The notes under the pieces: model-generated
What the model was told of the DNA's origin: nothing
Seen by the model: only the letters and a program-made list of their open reading frames with translations
The model's database searches: none
Assembly (NCBI GenBank): GCA_965218775.1
Contig: CBDCLS010000006.1
Location: forward strand, 1,426,001-1,490,000
Direction: 5' to 3'
DNA: 64,000 nt
Source of the DNA: CAUZIZ01 sp965218775
GTDB lineage: Bacteria > Acidobacteriota > UBA6911 > RPQK01 > JAJDTT01
In this document: positions 26,224-35,993 of the stretch, piece by piece
Layout: every line of letters begins with the position of its first letter
Position numbering within the stretch: position 1 is the first letter of the stretch
Program-made: the position numbers and the translations under genes

Positions 26224-29200
26224 CTACCGTCTCCTGTCTCCCGGGTCCTGTTTCCCGGGTCCCCGCGTCAGGTCTACAGCCTGAAGCTTCCAGCAGGCTA
26301 GAAGCGCCAGCAGCGCGGTCAGCAGTAGGATTCCCCACTCCGACAGCAGTGGAATGGCCGATACCCCGACGCTCACCGCCCCAGCGGTCGCGCTGTTGTT
26401 GCTACTGTCTGGATCGCTCTCGTTGCCCGAGACAGTAGCGGTGTTGGAGATGGGGTCCACCTGTTCCGAATCGACCATCACCACGAAGGTCAGGGCGACG
26501 CTGGAGCCGTTAGGGATGGCACCGAAGGGACAGGTCACCGTACCACCCATTTCGGTACAGCCCGAGGCCGAGGAGACGAACGTCAGTCCGGCCGGCAGTA
26601 CGTCGGTGACCGTGCCACCGCTGGAGTCCGAGGGCCCGTTGTTGGTTACGGTCAGGGTGTAGGTCAAGTTGGTGCCGGGTTGCACCAAGTTCCCGCTGGC
26701 CTCCTTGGTGATCGACAGGTCCGACTCTGACCCTAGAAGCGGAGTGGGTTCACTATCACTGTCGTTGGCGGGCGTCGGATCGGTCTCGTTGGCCGCGACG
26801 GTGGCGGTGTTGATGATGGTAGCAGTCTGTCCAGGATCGACCATCAAGATAATGGTCAGAACGACGTTGGCGCCGCTGGTGAGCGCCGGGACGGGACAGC
26901 TAACCGTACCACCCGCCTCAGTGCATCCTGATGGCGAAGAAACGAAGGTGACGCCGGCCGGTAGGACATCGGTGATCGTGCCGCCACTCGAATCGGAGGG
27001 GCCGTTGTTGGTCACGGTCATCGTATAGGTGATGTTGGTGCCGGGTACGAACTCGGCCCCAGCGTCGTCCTTGACGATGGCAAGATCGGTCTCCGGCACA
27101 ATCTCGGTGTCGCCGTCGGTGGCGCTGTCGTTCCCCGCACCGGGATCGGTCACCGAACTGCTTACAGTCGCAGTGTTGGAAAGAGTTCCCGTGGCCATCG
27201 AATCGATGGTGCACATGACCGTGTAGGTCACGGAACTGCCCACCGGCATGCTGAGAGTCTCTGACAGGTTACCGGCACCCGCTGCCGTGTTACCAGTGGC
27301 GCCTCCGGCCGCGACGCTGGTGAAGGTGCAAGTTAGATCGGCCGGGAAGGTGTCGTTCAGTGTCACCGAGGGGTCATCGCTGGGACCGGCGTTGGAGGCG
27401 ACGATGGTATAGGTCAGGGTCCCACCCGGGGCCGCCGAAGTGACTCCGTCGGTCTTGGTCACAGACACGTCGGCCATCGGAGCGAGTACGGTGTCAGCGT
27501 CGGTGGCGCTGTTGTTGCCCGGGCTGGGGTCGGTCACTGAGCCGGTGACCGTCGCCGTATTGGACAGAGTCCCAGTGGCGGCCGAATCGATGGTGCACAT
27601 GACCGTATAGGTCACCGAGCCGCCGGGCGGCATCGAGAGTGTCTCGGCCAGGTTGCCCATGCCGGAAGCCGTGTTGCCGGTGGCGCCTCCCGCCGCCGCA
27701 CTCGTGAAGGTGCAGGTGAGGTCCGAGGGGAAGGTGTCGGTCAGCGATACGGAAGGATTGTCGGTTGGGCCGTTGTTCGTCGCCACGATCGTGTAGGTCA
27801 GGGACTGGCCCGGGACTGCGGAAGTGACGCCGTCATCCTTGGTCACAGACACGTCGGCCATCGGAGCGAGTACGGTGTCAGCGTCGGTGGCGCTGTTGTT
27901 GCCCGGGCTGGGGTCGGTCACTGAGCCGGTGACCGTCGCCGTATTGGACAGAGTCCCAGTGGCGGCCGAATCGATGGTGCACATGACCGTATAGGTCACC
28001 GAGCCGCCGGGCGGCATCGAGAGTGTCTCGGCCAGGTTGCCCATGCCGGAAGCCGTGTTGCCGGTGGCGCCTCCCGCCGCCGCACTCGTGAAGGTGCAGG
28101 TGAGGTCCGAGGGGAAGGTGTCGGTCAGCGATACGGAAGGATCGTCGGTTGGGCCGTTGTTCGTCGCCACGATCGTGTAGGTCAGGGACTGGCCCGGGAC
28201 TGCGGAAGTGACGCCGTCATCCTTGGTCACAGACACGTCGGCCATCGGAGCGAGTACGGTGTCAGCGTCGGTGGCGCTGTTGTTGCCCGGGCTGGGGTCG
28301 GTCACTGAGCCGGTGACCGTCGCCGTATTGGACAGAGTCCCAGTGGCGGCCGAATCGATGGTGCACATGACCGTATAGGTCACCGAGCCGCCGGGCGGCA
28401 TCGAGAGTGTCTCGGCCAGGTTGCCCATGCCGGAAGCCGTGTTGCCGGTGGCGCCTCCCGCCGCCGCACTCGTGAAGGTGCAGGTGAGGTCCGAGGGGAA
28501 GGTGTCGGTCAGCGATACGGAAGGATCGTCGGTTGGGCCGTTGTTCGTCGCCACGATCGTGTAGGTCAGGGACTGGCCCGGGACTGCGGAAGTGACGCCG
28601 TCATCCTTGGTCACAGACACGTCGGCCATCGGAGCGAGTACGGTGTCAGCGTCGGTGGCGCTGTTGTTGCCCGGGCTGGGGTCGGTCACTGAGCCGGTGA
28701 CCGTCGCCGTATTGGACAGAGTCCCAGTGGCGGCCGAATCGATGGTGCACATGACCGTATAGGTCACCGAGCCGCCGGGCGGCATCGAGAGTGTCTCGGC
28801 CAGGTTGCCCATGCCGGAAGCCGTGTTGCCGGTGGCGCCTCCCGCCGCCGCACTCGTGAAGGTGCAGGTGAGGTCCGAGGGGAAGGTGTCGGTCAGCGAT
28901 ACGGAAGGATCGTCGGTTGGGCCGTTGTTCGTCGCCACGATCGTGTAGGTCAGGGACTGGCCCGGGACTGCGGAAGTGACGCCGTCATCCTTGGTCACAG
29001 ACACGTCGGCCACGGGCATGCCGACTACGACGGTGGCGGTGTCCGGTCCGGTTTGAACCTGGTCCATAAAGCTCGATGCGCTGTTCACATATAGCCCATC
29101 GGGAGTCATGGGATCGACGGTTGCCGTATAAATCAAAGAAAGCGAGCCACTTGCAGGAATTTCATAAGCATTGAACGGCGGCGCATTGCCGAGCCATTCG

Positions 29201-30353
29201 ATGGCGCCCGTGGCCCCGTTGGCGGGCAAGGTACCGGAGTTGCTCGCGGTCACACCGCTTGCAACGTCTAGAGCATCGTAAGAAAAAAGAGCGGGCAAAA
29301 CGTCTTGAATGCGGGTGACGAAGACGACAAAGGCGGACGAATTCGTCAGCGTTACCGTGTATTCAACCGTGCCACCGGCTCCCGACATCAGGCTAGTGGG
29401 ACTCACGGTTTTTGCAATGGTTAGTGCGTTGGTGGCAGGGGGAATCGTGGTGGTGAACGCTCCATCCCCGAAATTCCCTGTGTATTTCAAGCCGGCCGCG
29501 CCGCTGGTCTGAGCCGCGTAGGGATCGGCAGTGGTACTTGCCGCAGCACACTTGTTCAAAAATTCGTAGCGAACTTGGACCTCATTGCCCGATCCGCCCT
29601 GGCTCACGGTGGATGTAAAAAAGAGCTGGTCCTGGGTTCCCACTGTAATGACAGTGATATCGGAGGCCAGGACTTCGGCGCGAATGAGCTGAAAACATGA
29701 CGTATCAAAATCGGTGTTTCCTGCGGGTTGAAAGATGAAGACATCGCCAACTTGGACATTGCCGAATGCATAGGTGATGTCCAGGGGGATCACTTGACCC
29801 ACGACAAAACCCGGTCCAAGGAGACTACTCAGGAGAACGCCGCCGGCATTGGCGCTGATGCTGGAAATGGCTGTAACCGTATTGGTCAGAGCAACAGTGC
29901 CCGGGTTCGAGTCGGAAACGGTGACGGTCAAGTTGGCCGAAATAACGGCCGCGGTGTGACAAGGGTATTCGATAAACCAGTAAAAAGTTCGACTTTGCCC
30001 GGCTGTCAATGTTCCTATCAAAATAGTAGCCGGTTGGCCGCCGGCGAAGGCAAAACCTGCAAACGCGGAAGGATCACCCAAGGTTCCGCTGAGATCAGTC
30101 AGTGTACCGCCGGAGGTGTTGGTAACCTGGAATGCGACATAGGCTGCATGGGGTCCGTCCCTCCCGAACAATTGTTGCTGTCGGAAACCAGCTGGTTGCC
30201 GCTTGTGAGCAGGATCGTAACATCACCCGGGCCCAAAGCCAGGGCGACTTGGAATGACTGGGAGAACAGCACGGTCATCAATCCAGAGATCAGAAGAGCC
30301 GAACTGCGCGATTTCTGCCATAACTCGGTCCGCAAGAACCAGATTTGCTTCAT
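26224..30353 (-). CDS. DUF11-repeat surface protein with IPTL-CTERM, frameshifted near the signal peptide
   Basis: The main frame (26224-30171) encodes 1315 residues. An N-terminal region begins near GPHAAYVAFQVTNTSGGT. Then come seven or eight DUF11/conserved-repeat domains of the form SVTKxDGxTSAxPGxxLTYTIVAxNxGP, four of them nearly identical. The C-terminal IPTL-CTERM sorting signal is IPLLSEWGILLLTALLAL, then a helix and a basic tail. The signal peptide (LLISGLMTVLFSQSFQVALA) is in a different frame (30353 to about 30170), joined by a -1 shift near 30160-30175 in DSNNCSGG / GRDGPHAAY. Either a 1-nt deletion, a sequence error or ribosomal slippage. Exported, probably cell-surface adhesin or S-layer-like. 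IPTL-CTERM proteins are processed by a sorting system not encoded here. Confidence 0.8.
27469..29004 (-). repeat. Four 384-bp tandem repeats within the DUF11 gene
   Basis: Four consecutive 384-bp units (128 codons each) start at 27469, 27853, 28237 and 28621. They appear identical except for isolated changes (GATTGTC for GATCGTC in the first, giving Asn for Asp). A fifth, diverged unit lies at about 27085-27468. Identity at silent positions indicates very recent duplication or gene conversion. Unit number is probably unstable. Confidence 0.95.
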
Positions 30354-30593
30354 AAGGATTTGCCTTTACTGCGAATTCGCCCGCTCGGTCCGCCCATACC
30401 ATGCTGCGCTGCATTTCGCCCCTGATGCTGCATCCCCTTCGACGTAGATGACCAGGATTACCGGCATTGCTGATTTCCGGGCCAGGTTTGGAACCAGGAG
30501 AGCCCTTGCCGGGAGGCGAGTGTATAAAGGAATGACAGGCAGGTCAACGGGCCGAATTGCCTCACGATAGAAGTGCTCGAAAGGGAATCGTTG

Positions 30594-30715
30594 CCTCATA
30601 TCTGGACCGGCTGTTGCACCGCTGCCACGTGCTGAAGATCAAGGGAAGGAGTTCTCGGCTCAGGGATCTGGAACGGGCCCTGGCAGGGACGGCGGCCGCC
30701 GAAGCGGCTCAGTGA
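30594..30715 (+). pseudogene. istB: IS21-family IstB C-terminal relic
   Basis: About 40 codons read SYLDRLLHRCHVLKIKGR followed by SSRLRDLE, the C-terminal end of IS21-type IstB ATPases (usual DRLLHHCHVLNIKGDSYRL). Nothing else of the IS remains. The surrounding 30354-30943 has no other gene. Confidence 0.65.
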
Positions 30716-30943
30716 TCAGTGACGATTAAAACTCCGGGGCGCATTGACTCAGCAAGATTCGACCTGATGTCAGACCGTTGCCTCATGACACACCGGCGGG
30801 AGCACAGCAAAGGGGGCCTTCATCCAGGAAACAGCCTGAGGAAGCGACAGACGCCCCCGCCATCATGCCCTCAAGAGCCTTCTCCCGGCGGGGCTAGGGT
30901 GCCTCTTGTACTGCGGGCCGCTCGCACGACTGAAAGGAGGTCC

Positions 30944-31474
30944 ATGTTCAAAAGACTTCGCAATAGATCTCTCTCAGACACAGCCCAAGAAACCGAACCA
31001 GTGAGACCTACTCTGAATCGCCCGGTCAGAAGTCACCTTGTCGTGGCACTCCTGCTCAGCGGCTCGCTGAGCTTTTCGTGTGACAGTCGCGCTCAGTCGG
31101 CCTGGAGCGCCAGAAGCGGCCTGCCGACGCCCAGGTGGATGTTGGCGGCTGCGGCAGTGGATGGCAAGATCTACACCATCTGTGGTCGGGTGTCCGGAAA
31201 CAAGATCACTCCGGTCGTCGAAGTCTACGACCCGGCGACCGACACCTGGGCCCGCAAAGCCGACCTTCCGACTCCACGCTTCCTGACCTCTGCCAGCGTG
31301 GTCGATGGCAAAATTTACGTCATCGGTGGCGGCACCGCGAGGGTGCTCGGGACCGACATAGTGGAAGCCTACGATCCGGCGTTCGACACCTGGACTCGGA
31401 AAGCTTCGATGCCGACTCCGGGGCACGGCCTTTCGACCAGCGTCCTCGGCGAGGTTTCAGCCCGGCGCCGTTGA
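30944..31474 (+). CDS. Secreted Kelch-repeat protein, truncated
   Basis: ATG 30944 is preceded by an excellent AAAGGAGG. The product has a signal peptide (LVVALLLSGSLSFSCDSRAQS) and two and a half Kelch motifs (MLAAAAVDGKIYTICGRVSG, VVEVYDPATDTWARKADLP, SASVVDGKIYVIGGG, VEAYDPAFDTWTRKASMP). It ends abruptly at 176 residues in VSARRR, where a third repeat (STSVLG...) should continue; a complete propeller needs about six. Truncated by a recombination or insertion near 31455. Probably non-functional. Confidence 0.65.
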   Translation: MFKRLRNRSLSDTAQETEPVRPTLNRPVRSHLVVALLLSGSLSFSCDSRAQSAWSARSGLPTPRWMLAAAAVDGKIYTICGRVSGNKITPVVEVYDPATDTWARKADLPTPRFLTSASVVDGKIYVIGGGTARVLGTDIVEAYDPAFDTWTRKASMPTPGHGLSTSVLGEVSARRR

Positions 31475-31628
31475 CCCTTTGTTGCTCAACACGTGGAGGC
31501 CTTTGCGCCGCCCCACTGACCGAAGGTCTCCCGACCATCTGTGAGCGTTCGAATTCAGGCAAGGCGCCGAGCTCTACCCTGATCCTGATGACTTGTGACA
31601 GTCCCCGGACACTTGGACACATATCCCC

Positions 31629-31960
31629 CCAGCCGGAGAAGTGCCTAGGACTAGAACTAGAAGGCATTTCCAGAGCGGAAGGAGCCTCTGCTTTTCTCCA
31701 AGCTCAGCGTAGTTGATGCGACGTTCTCGGGGGAAATTTGAATGTCCGCTTTTAGGCGAGGCTGTGTGAAAAGTCATTCATGATTCGGATTTGAAATTTT
31801 GACTTCATAGGATCGCGTGCAAGCCACGATCTCCGTCGTAGGAAGGGTAAAGAGACCCCTAAATCAAAGAGGTTTTGGACTTTTCACACACTCTCAAGCG
31901 AAAACGGTCGTTCGGGGGCTGTCTACTCTGACACTGTTTGTGCGGTCAGATTTGCTGTCC
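31629..31960. repeat. Dispersed repeat R, copy 1 (contains a MITE core)
   Basis: The left part (31629-31762: GCCGGAGAAGTGCCT ... GAGCGGAAGGAGCCTCTG ... AATGTCCGCTTTTAGG) matches 54285-54390. The right part (31891-31960: CGGTCG ... GACACTGTTTGTGCGGTCAG) matches 34942-35010, 55411-55470 and, reversed, 49372-49397. The core at 31763-31890 lies between the two parts. Confidence 0.65.
31763..31890 (+). mobile_element. MITE-like core with TGTGTGAAAAGTC ends, copy A
   Basis: 128 bp bounded by TGTGTGAAAAGTC and GACTTTTCACACA. The same core occurs at 33488-34941 in inverted orientation relative to the same flanks, there interrupted by an IS. No coding capacity. Confidence 0.65.
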
Positions 31961-32216
31961 GGCCAGAAGTCTAGTCGTCCGCGTGTCCTACCCTCGCTCT
32001 TGCCGATCAGACCCATCTTCGGTCCCTCTTAATTGGGATAAGGATGACCAGGCGTACCAGGACTTTCGTCCGAATCGGCTCTGCTCTATCATAGTAATCA
32101 ATCGTCTGGCTGTCGGTAGCAGCTTCAGTTTCAGATGGAGGCAATGCCTCGACCCGCCCGCAAGGGAGACGAGTTCTAGCATCTCAGGAGTGGGTACACT
32201 GGAAAGGAGATCCTCG

Positions 32217-33452
32217 ATGATCTGGAAGGGTTTTTCTCGTCGGCAATTCGCCAAGCGTTTGAGCCTCCTTGGAACACTACCTCTAGTCGCACACCGGCTT
32301 GCTGCAACCTCGCAGTCGAGTCCCTTTCAGCCTCCTTCGCCTCCCGCTGTCAGGGCCTATCCCGGGATACTCAGGCACAGCGTCGTCTTCTGGGACCCCT
32401 ACGGTTATTCGGCCTGGCCCACCATCTTGAAGTGTCAGGATGGAGAACTGTTGATGGTCTTCTGCGAAGCGATGCGCCGAAGACCGCGAATCACCCACGC
32501 AGATCCTTCATTCTACGGCCTGATCCTCCGTTCTAGCGATGAGGGAGAAACCTGGTCTGAACAACCCGAAGTCATCGGGGACTATCAGTATTTCGGCATG
32601 GATGATCCGGGAATCTGCCAGTTATCCGACGGGAGAATCCTGGTCAATGCCTTCCGCCGCTCCTTTGCTCCAGCCGCCGCCGCGGACAAAAGAGTAGACG
32701 CGCGATTCACCCGGGTGAAGCCGTTCCAATGGGCTACCGGCTACAGGGATGACATGACCTATGTCTTTCACTCGCTGGATAACGCCCGTACCTGGCTGGA
32801 GCCGGTTCACGTCGAGATTGCTCCGTTCAAGTGCGCCTGCCAGCTGCGGCCCATCGTAGAGCTCCCCGACGAGACCCTGCTTCTGCCCTGCTACGAAGAG
32901 TTCTACGGGCCCTCAACTTCAGAGCTCAAGATGACCTCGACGGCTTTCGTTCTGCGCTCTCGCGACCGGGGCAGGAGTTGGGGCGAGCCCAGCCTGATCG
33001 GGGCACAGGGCGTTAACGGGTTGGGTTACAACGAGCCCGCTCTCATCCACCTACCCAGCGGAAAGATCGTCGCTCTCCTACGGACTGCACCCGCTGGTTG
33101 GCTGTACCAGAGCGATTCCGGTGATCAGGGACGGACCTGGAGTGCTCCGCACAAGACTCCGATGTGGGGATATCCTGCCCACCTCTGGCTGCTCCAGGAC
33201 GGGAGACTGCTAGCCACCTACGGACATCGGCGAGAACCCTTCGGGATCAGGGCCTGCCTCAGCCCGGATGAGGGTAGGACCTGGGATATTGAAAACGAGA
33301 TTGTACTACGGGACGACCTCAAGAACAGCGATCTGGGATATCCCACCACCACGCAGTTGAATGACGGGACGCTTCTGACCGCCTACTACGCAAGGGATGA
33401 GGACAACGAAGTCACCTGCATACAGATGACCTCATGGAAGTTGGCTTCCTAG
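32217..33452 (+). CDS. Tat-exported sialidase-like (BNR-repeat) protein
   Basis: 411 residues from ATG 32217, which has GGAAAGGAG upstream. N-terminal Tat-type signal (SRRQFAKRLSLLGTLPLVAH). Six-bladed beta-propeller of the sialidase superfamily with Asp-box repeats SSDEGETW, DNARTW, SRDRGRSW, SGDQGRTW and SPDEGRTW. A classical FRIP arginine motif is not evident (YSAWPTILKCQDGELLMVFC at that position), so the true substrate may not be sialic acid. Secreted. It is flanked by oppositely oriented copies of a MITE-like core, and by an IS at its 3' side. Confidence 0.8.
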   Translation: MIWKGFSRRQFAKRLSLLGTLPLVAHRLAATSQSSPFQPPSPPAVRAYPGILRHSVVFWDPYGYSAWPTILKCQDGELLMVFCEAMRRRPRITHADPSFYGLILRSSDEGETWSEQPEVIGDYQYFGMDDPGICQLSDGRILVNAFRRSFAPAAAADKRVDARFTRVKPFQWATGYRDDMTYVFHSLDNARTWLEPVHVEIAPFKCACQLRPIVELPDETLLLPCYEEFYGPSTSELKMTSTAFVLRSRDRGRSWGEPSLIGAQGVNGLGYNEPALIHLPSGKIVALLRTAPAGWLYQSDSGDQGRTWSAPHKTPMWGYPAHLWLLQDGRLLATYGHRREPFGIRACLSPDEGRTWDIENEIVLRDDLKNSDLGYPTTTQLNDGTLLTAYYARDEDNEVTCIQMTSWKLAS

Positions 33453-33596
33453 ATATGCGAATTTGAACGTCCGCTTCTAGGTGAGACTGTGTGAAAAGTC
33501 CAAAACCTCTTTGATTTACGGGTCTCTTTACCCTTCCTACGACGGAGATCGTGGCTTGCACGCGATCCTATGAAGTCAAAATTTCAAGTCCGAAAT

Positions 33597-34912
33597 CAGT
33601 AGTGTCCCAACGTTTGGGACTCTAATCTCTGTAAAGTATTAATGAGCAATATGTTAGAGAAGATAATAGGTGTTTCCGACTTGAAAGTGAGTGTATGCTC
33701 ACGCCCTTCAGTTCATAAGGAGGGCGGGCATGTACACGGGCACGACGATCTTTTCTCAGGTGATGCGGCATCTTCCCTGGCATCGTTTTCATCGCATTGT
33801 TCAGCACTACCGAGGCGACTACAAGGTCAAGTCATTCCGTTGTGCCGACCATTACCGGGTCATGGCATTTGCGCAGTTGACCTATCGCGAGAGCTTGCGC
33901 GATATCGAAGCCTGCCTACGGGCCATGAGATCCAAGCTCTTCCACATGGGCATTCGCTCCACGGTCTCCCGCAACAATCTGTCCAATGCCAACGAGAGGC
34001 GAGACTGGCGCATCTATGCCGAGTTTGCCGAAGTGCTCATCGCCGAAGCGCGCAGCCTTTACACCGACGAGGACCTGGGAGTCGACCTGGACGCGACCGT
34101 CTATGCCTTGGATTCCACGACCATCGACCTGTGCCTCTCGGTCTTCCCCTGGGCGCGCTTCCGCCGCACCAAGGGGGCGATCAAACTGCATACCTTACTC
34201 AACCTGCACGGCGCCATTCCCGAATTTGTTCTGATCTCGGACGGGAAACTGCACGATGTCAACGCCTTGGACCACCTGATGCCTTGTCCCGGTGCCTACT
34301 ACATCATGGATCGCGGATACCTGGATTTCGGGCGCCTGTACCGACTCCATACCGCTCGGTCGTTGTTCGTGACCCGCGCCAAGGCCAACTTCAAGTTCCG
34401 CCGCCGCTACTCCCATGCGGTGGACAGAACGACCGGACTAGTCTGCGACCAAACTGTCCTGCTGAGCACCTTCTATCCGGCCAAGGCCTACCCCGAACCT
34501 TTGCGTCGTATCAAGTTCTTCGACGTCACCACCGACCTGCGGCTCGTATTCCTCACCAACGACTTTGCTTCTCCCGCTCTGACCATTGCCCAGCTCTACA
34601 AGCTCCGCTGGCAGATCGAACTGTTCTTCAAATGGATCAAACAGCATCTCCGCATCAAGGCCTTTTACGGCACCAGTCCCAATGCCGTGAAAACACAAAT
34701 CTGGATCGCCCTCAGCACCTACCTGCTCATCGCCATCATTCGCAAGCGTCTCTATCTCGAGTTGCCGCTCTACACAATTCTCCAGGTCCTGAGCGTCTCG
34801 CTCTTCGAGAAAACCCCCATTTTACAGGCCTTTCAGGACATGGACTACATTACTCAGAATAGTGACATTCATAAACAGTTGATATTATTCGACTAACGCT
34901 GGGACACTACTG
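33597..34912 (+). mobile_element. Second IS4-family element (1316 bp)
   Basis: Ends CAGTAGTGTCCCA and TGGGACACTACTG form inverted repeats. Target duplication GTCCGAAAT at 33588-33596 and 34913-34921. Related to, but clearly distinct from, the 1334-bp element present three times in this window; the 9-bp duplication length is the same. Confidence 0.92.
33730..34896 (+). CDS. IS4-family transposase (second type)
   Basis: 388 residues from ATG 33730, preceded by AAGGAGGG; an upstream in-frame start at 33691 is less likely. DDE residues in YALDSTTIDL, YIMDRGYLDF and the YREK block YKLRWQIELFFKWIK. Shares the LTYRESLRDIEACLR segment with the transposases at 1444, 3759 and 61069 but diverges elsewhere. 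Intact. Confidence 0.94.
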   Translation: MYTGTTIFSQVMRHLPWHRFHRIVQHYRGDYKVKSFRCADHYRVMAFAQLTYRESLRDIEACLRAMRSKLFHMGIRSTVSRNNLSNANERRDWRIYAEFAEVLIAEARSLYTDEDLGVDLDATVYALDSTTIDLCLSVFPWARFRRTKGAIKLHTLLNLHGAIPEFVLISDGKLHDVNALDHLMPCPGAYYIMDRGYLDFGRLYRLHTARSLFVTRAKANFKFRRRYSHAVDRTTGLVCDQTVLLSTFYPAKAYPEPLRRIKFFDVTTDLRLVFLTNDFASPALTIAQLYKLRWQIELFFKWIKQHLRIKAFYGTSPNAVKTQIWIALSTYLLIAIIRKRLYLELPLYTILQVLSVSLFEKTPILQAFQDMDYITQNSDIHKQLILFD

Positions 34913-35221
34913 GTCCGAAATCATGAATGAATTTTCACACAGTCTCAGGTGAAAGCGGTCGCTCTGCGGCGATCTACTCCGACACTGTTTGTACGGTCAG
35001 ATCTGGGCTATTACAGATATCTCTAGCCCCGCTACCTTCCTCCACTGGCCCTCCCGTGATCGCGCGGGTCTCAGCTAAGACAAACCGGTTTCAAGGCTGG
35101 TTGGCTACAGGATGGGAAACGGTTACCCTGTTTTTTGGAAGCGAATCCAAGAAGTGGTGGGCCGCATCTCGTAGAGGTGTTTGGCCTGGTCAAAGAACGA
35201 TGTTCGACAAGGGAGATTCAG

Positions 35222-35524
35222 ATGAGCGCATACATCATTGCCAGTTATGACATTGTCGACCCCAAAGGCTACGAAGGCTACGTGCCAGGGGTCGTACCGC
35301 TCTTGCAAAAACACGGGGCCGAGATTCTTGCCGCCGAATATGATGCCCAGCCCCTCGAGGGCGAGAAACGGAGCGTCTACGTGGTGCTGCGGTTCGAGTC
35401 CGAAGAGGCTGCTCTGGGTTGGTACAATGATCCGGCCTACGAACCCGTCAAGAAGATTCGTCTCGATTCGTGCGACAACAGCAACCTGGTGCTTGCTAAG
35501 CAGTTTGTCTCGCCGAGCACCTGA
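35222..35524 (+). CDS. DUF1330 family protein
   Basis: 100 residues, one alpha+beta barrel domain of the dimeric ferredoxin-like fold (MSAYIIASYDIVDPKGYEGY, then AAEYDAQPLEGEKRSVYVVLRFES and EAALGWYNDPAYEPVKKIRLD). This is the DUF1330 pattern; biochemical role unknown. Cytoplasmic. AGGGAG precedes ATG 35222. Stands alone between repeat R copy 2 and a convergent HU relic. Confidence 0.88.
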   Translation: MSAYIIASYDIVDPKGYEGYVPGVVPLLQKHGAEILAAEYDAQPLEGEKRSVYVVLRFESEEAALGWYNDPAYEPVKKIRLDSCDNSNLVLAKQFVSPST

Positions 35525-35592
35525 CGACGTTTCTTTGGGGGTTTGCTGCGGCTTGAAATAGAGTCCAGGGACGTCAGGAGCATCATAGATAA

Positions 35593-35698
35593 TTGAGTGG
35601 GCGACGGTAGTAGAGGGATGGAGCCTTCCTCCTGAACTCCCTTCCAAAAGAGACCCAGTGTGGGGCTTTATCTCTTGAGCACTCCGTCGCCCGCTCAA
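35593..35698. repeat. Inverted repeat between convergent genes
   Basis: TTGAGTGGGCGACGG (35593-35607) faces CCGTCGCCCGCTCAA (35684-35698), one mismatch, 76 nt apart. It lies between the ends of the DUF1330 gene and the HU-like relic, so it may serve as a bidirectional terminator or be another small MITE. Confidence 0.45.
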
Positions 35699-35727
35699 CT
35701 CTGCCGGCTATGAATTGATCAGCTCTT

Positions 35728-35955
35728 TCAACTCCTTACCAGGAAGTAGGCGATCCTTTTGGCCGGGACCTGTACTGTCTTGCCGGTCTTTGGGTTGCGA
35801 CCCTGGCGCGGCTGTCGCTGCCGATGCCGAAAGCTGCCAAAACCCCAGAGCTCGACCTTCTCTCCGAAATGGAGTGCCTCGACGATGCTGTCAAGAAAGG
35901 TCTGAACCACCAGCTGAGCTTCTTGCTTGCTCAGCCCACTACAAGTACTTTTCAA
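35728..35955 (-). pseudogene. HU/IHF-like DNA-binding protein, truncated
   Basis: 75 codons: GLSKQEAQLVVQTFLDSIVEAL, then FGEKVELWGFGSFRHRQRQP, RQGRNPKTGKTVQVPAKR, the helix-turn-helix base and beta-arm of the HU/IHF family (about 90 residues normally). The first 15 or so residues are missing; an in-frame stop lies directly before the TTG that could start it. The C-terminus deviates (IAYFLVRS where FKPGKxL is usual). Probably a relic. Confidence 0.6.
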
Positions 35956-35993
35956 TCAGTCCTTATGCTATCTTGCCGCGCCCGGGCAATCGA

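Larger units (their letters stand above)
33488..34941 (-). mobile_element. MITE-like core copy B, split by an IS
   Basis: Starts TGTGTGAAAAGTCC at 33488 and ends ATTTTCACACA at 34941. After removal of the IS at 33597-34912 and one 9-bp duplication it is about 129 bp and is the reverse complement of the core at 31763-31890. The R flanks outside keep the same orientation in both places (left 33458-33487, right 34942-35010). Confidence 0.65.

Noticed and set aside
27085..29004. Regularly spaced repeats that could suggest a CRISPR-like or satellite array
   Set aside because: The period is 384 bp, the frame is open, and the repeats encode DUF11 domains.
30366..30599. Minus-strand ORF upstream of the DUF11 gene
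   Set aside because: No ribosome site or recognisable sequence; lies in the likely promoter region.
35593..35698. Possible integron or attachment site near the HU-like gene
   Set aside because: Only a simple inverted repeat is seen; no integrase, no direct repeats and no cassette structure nearby.
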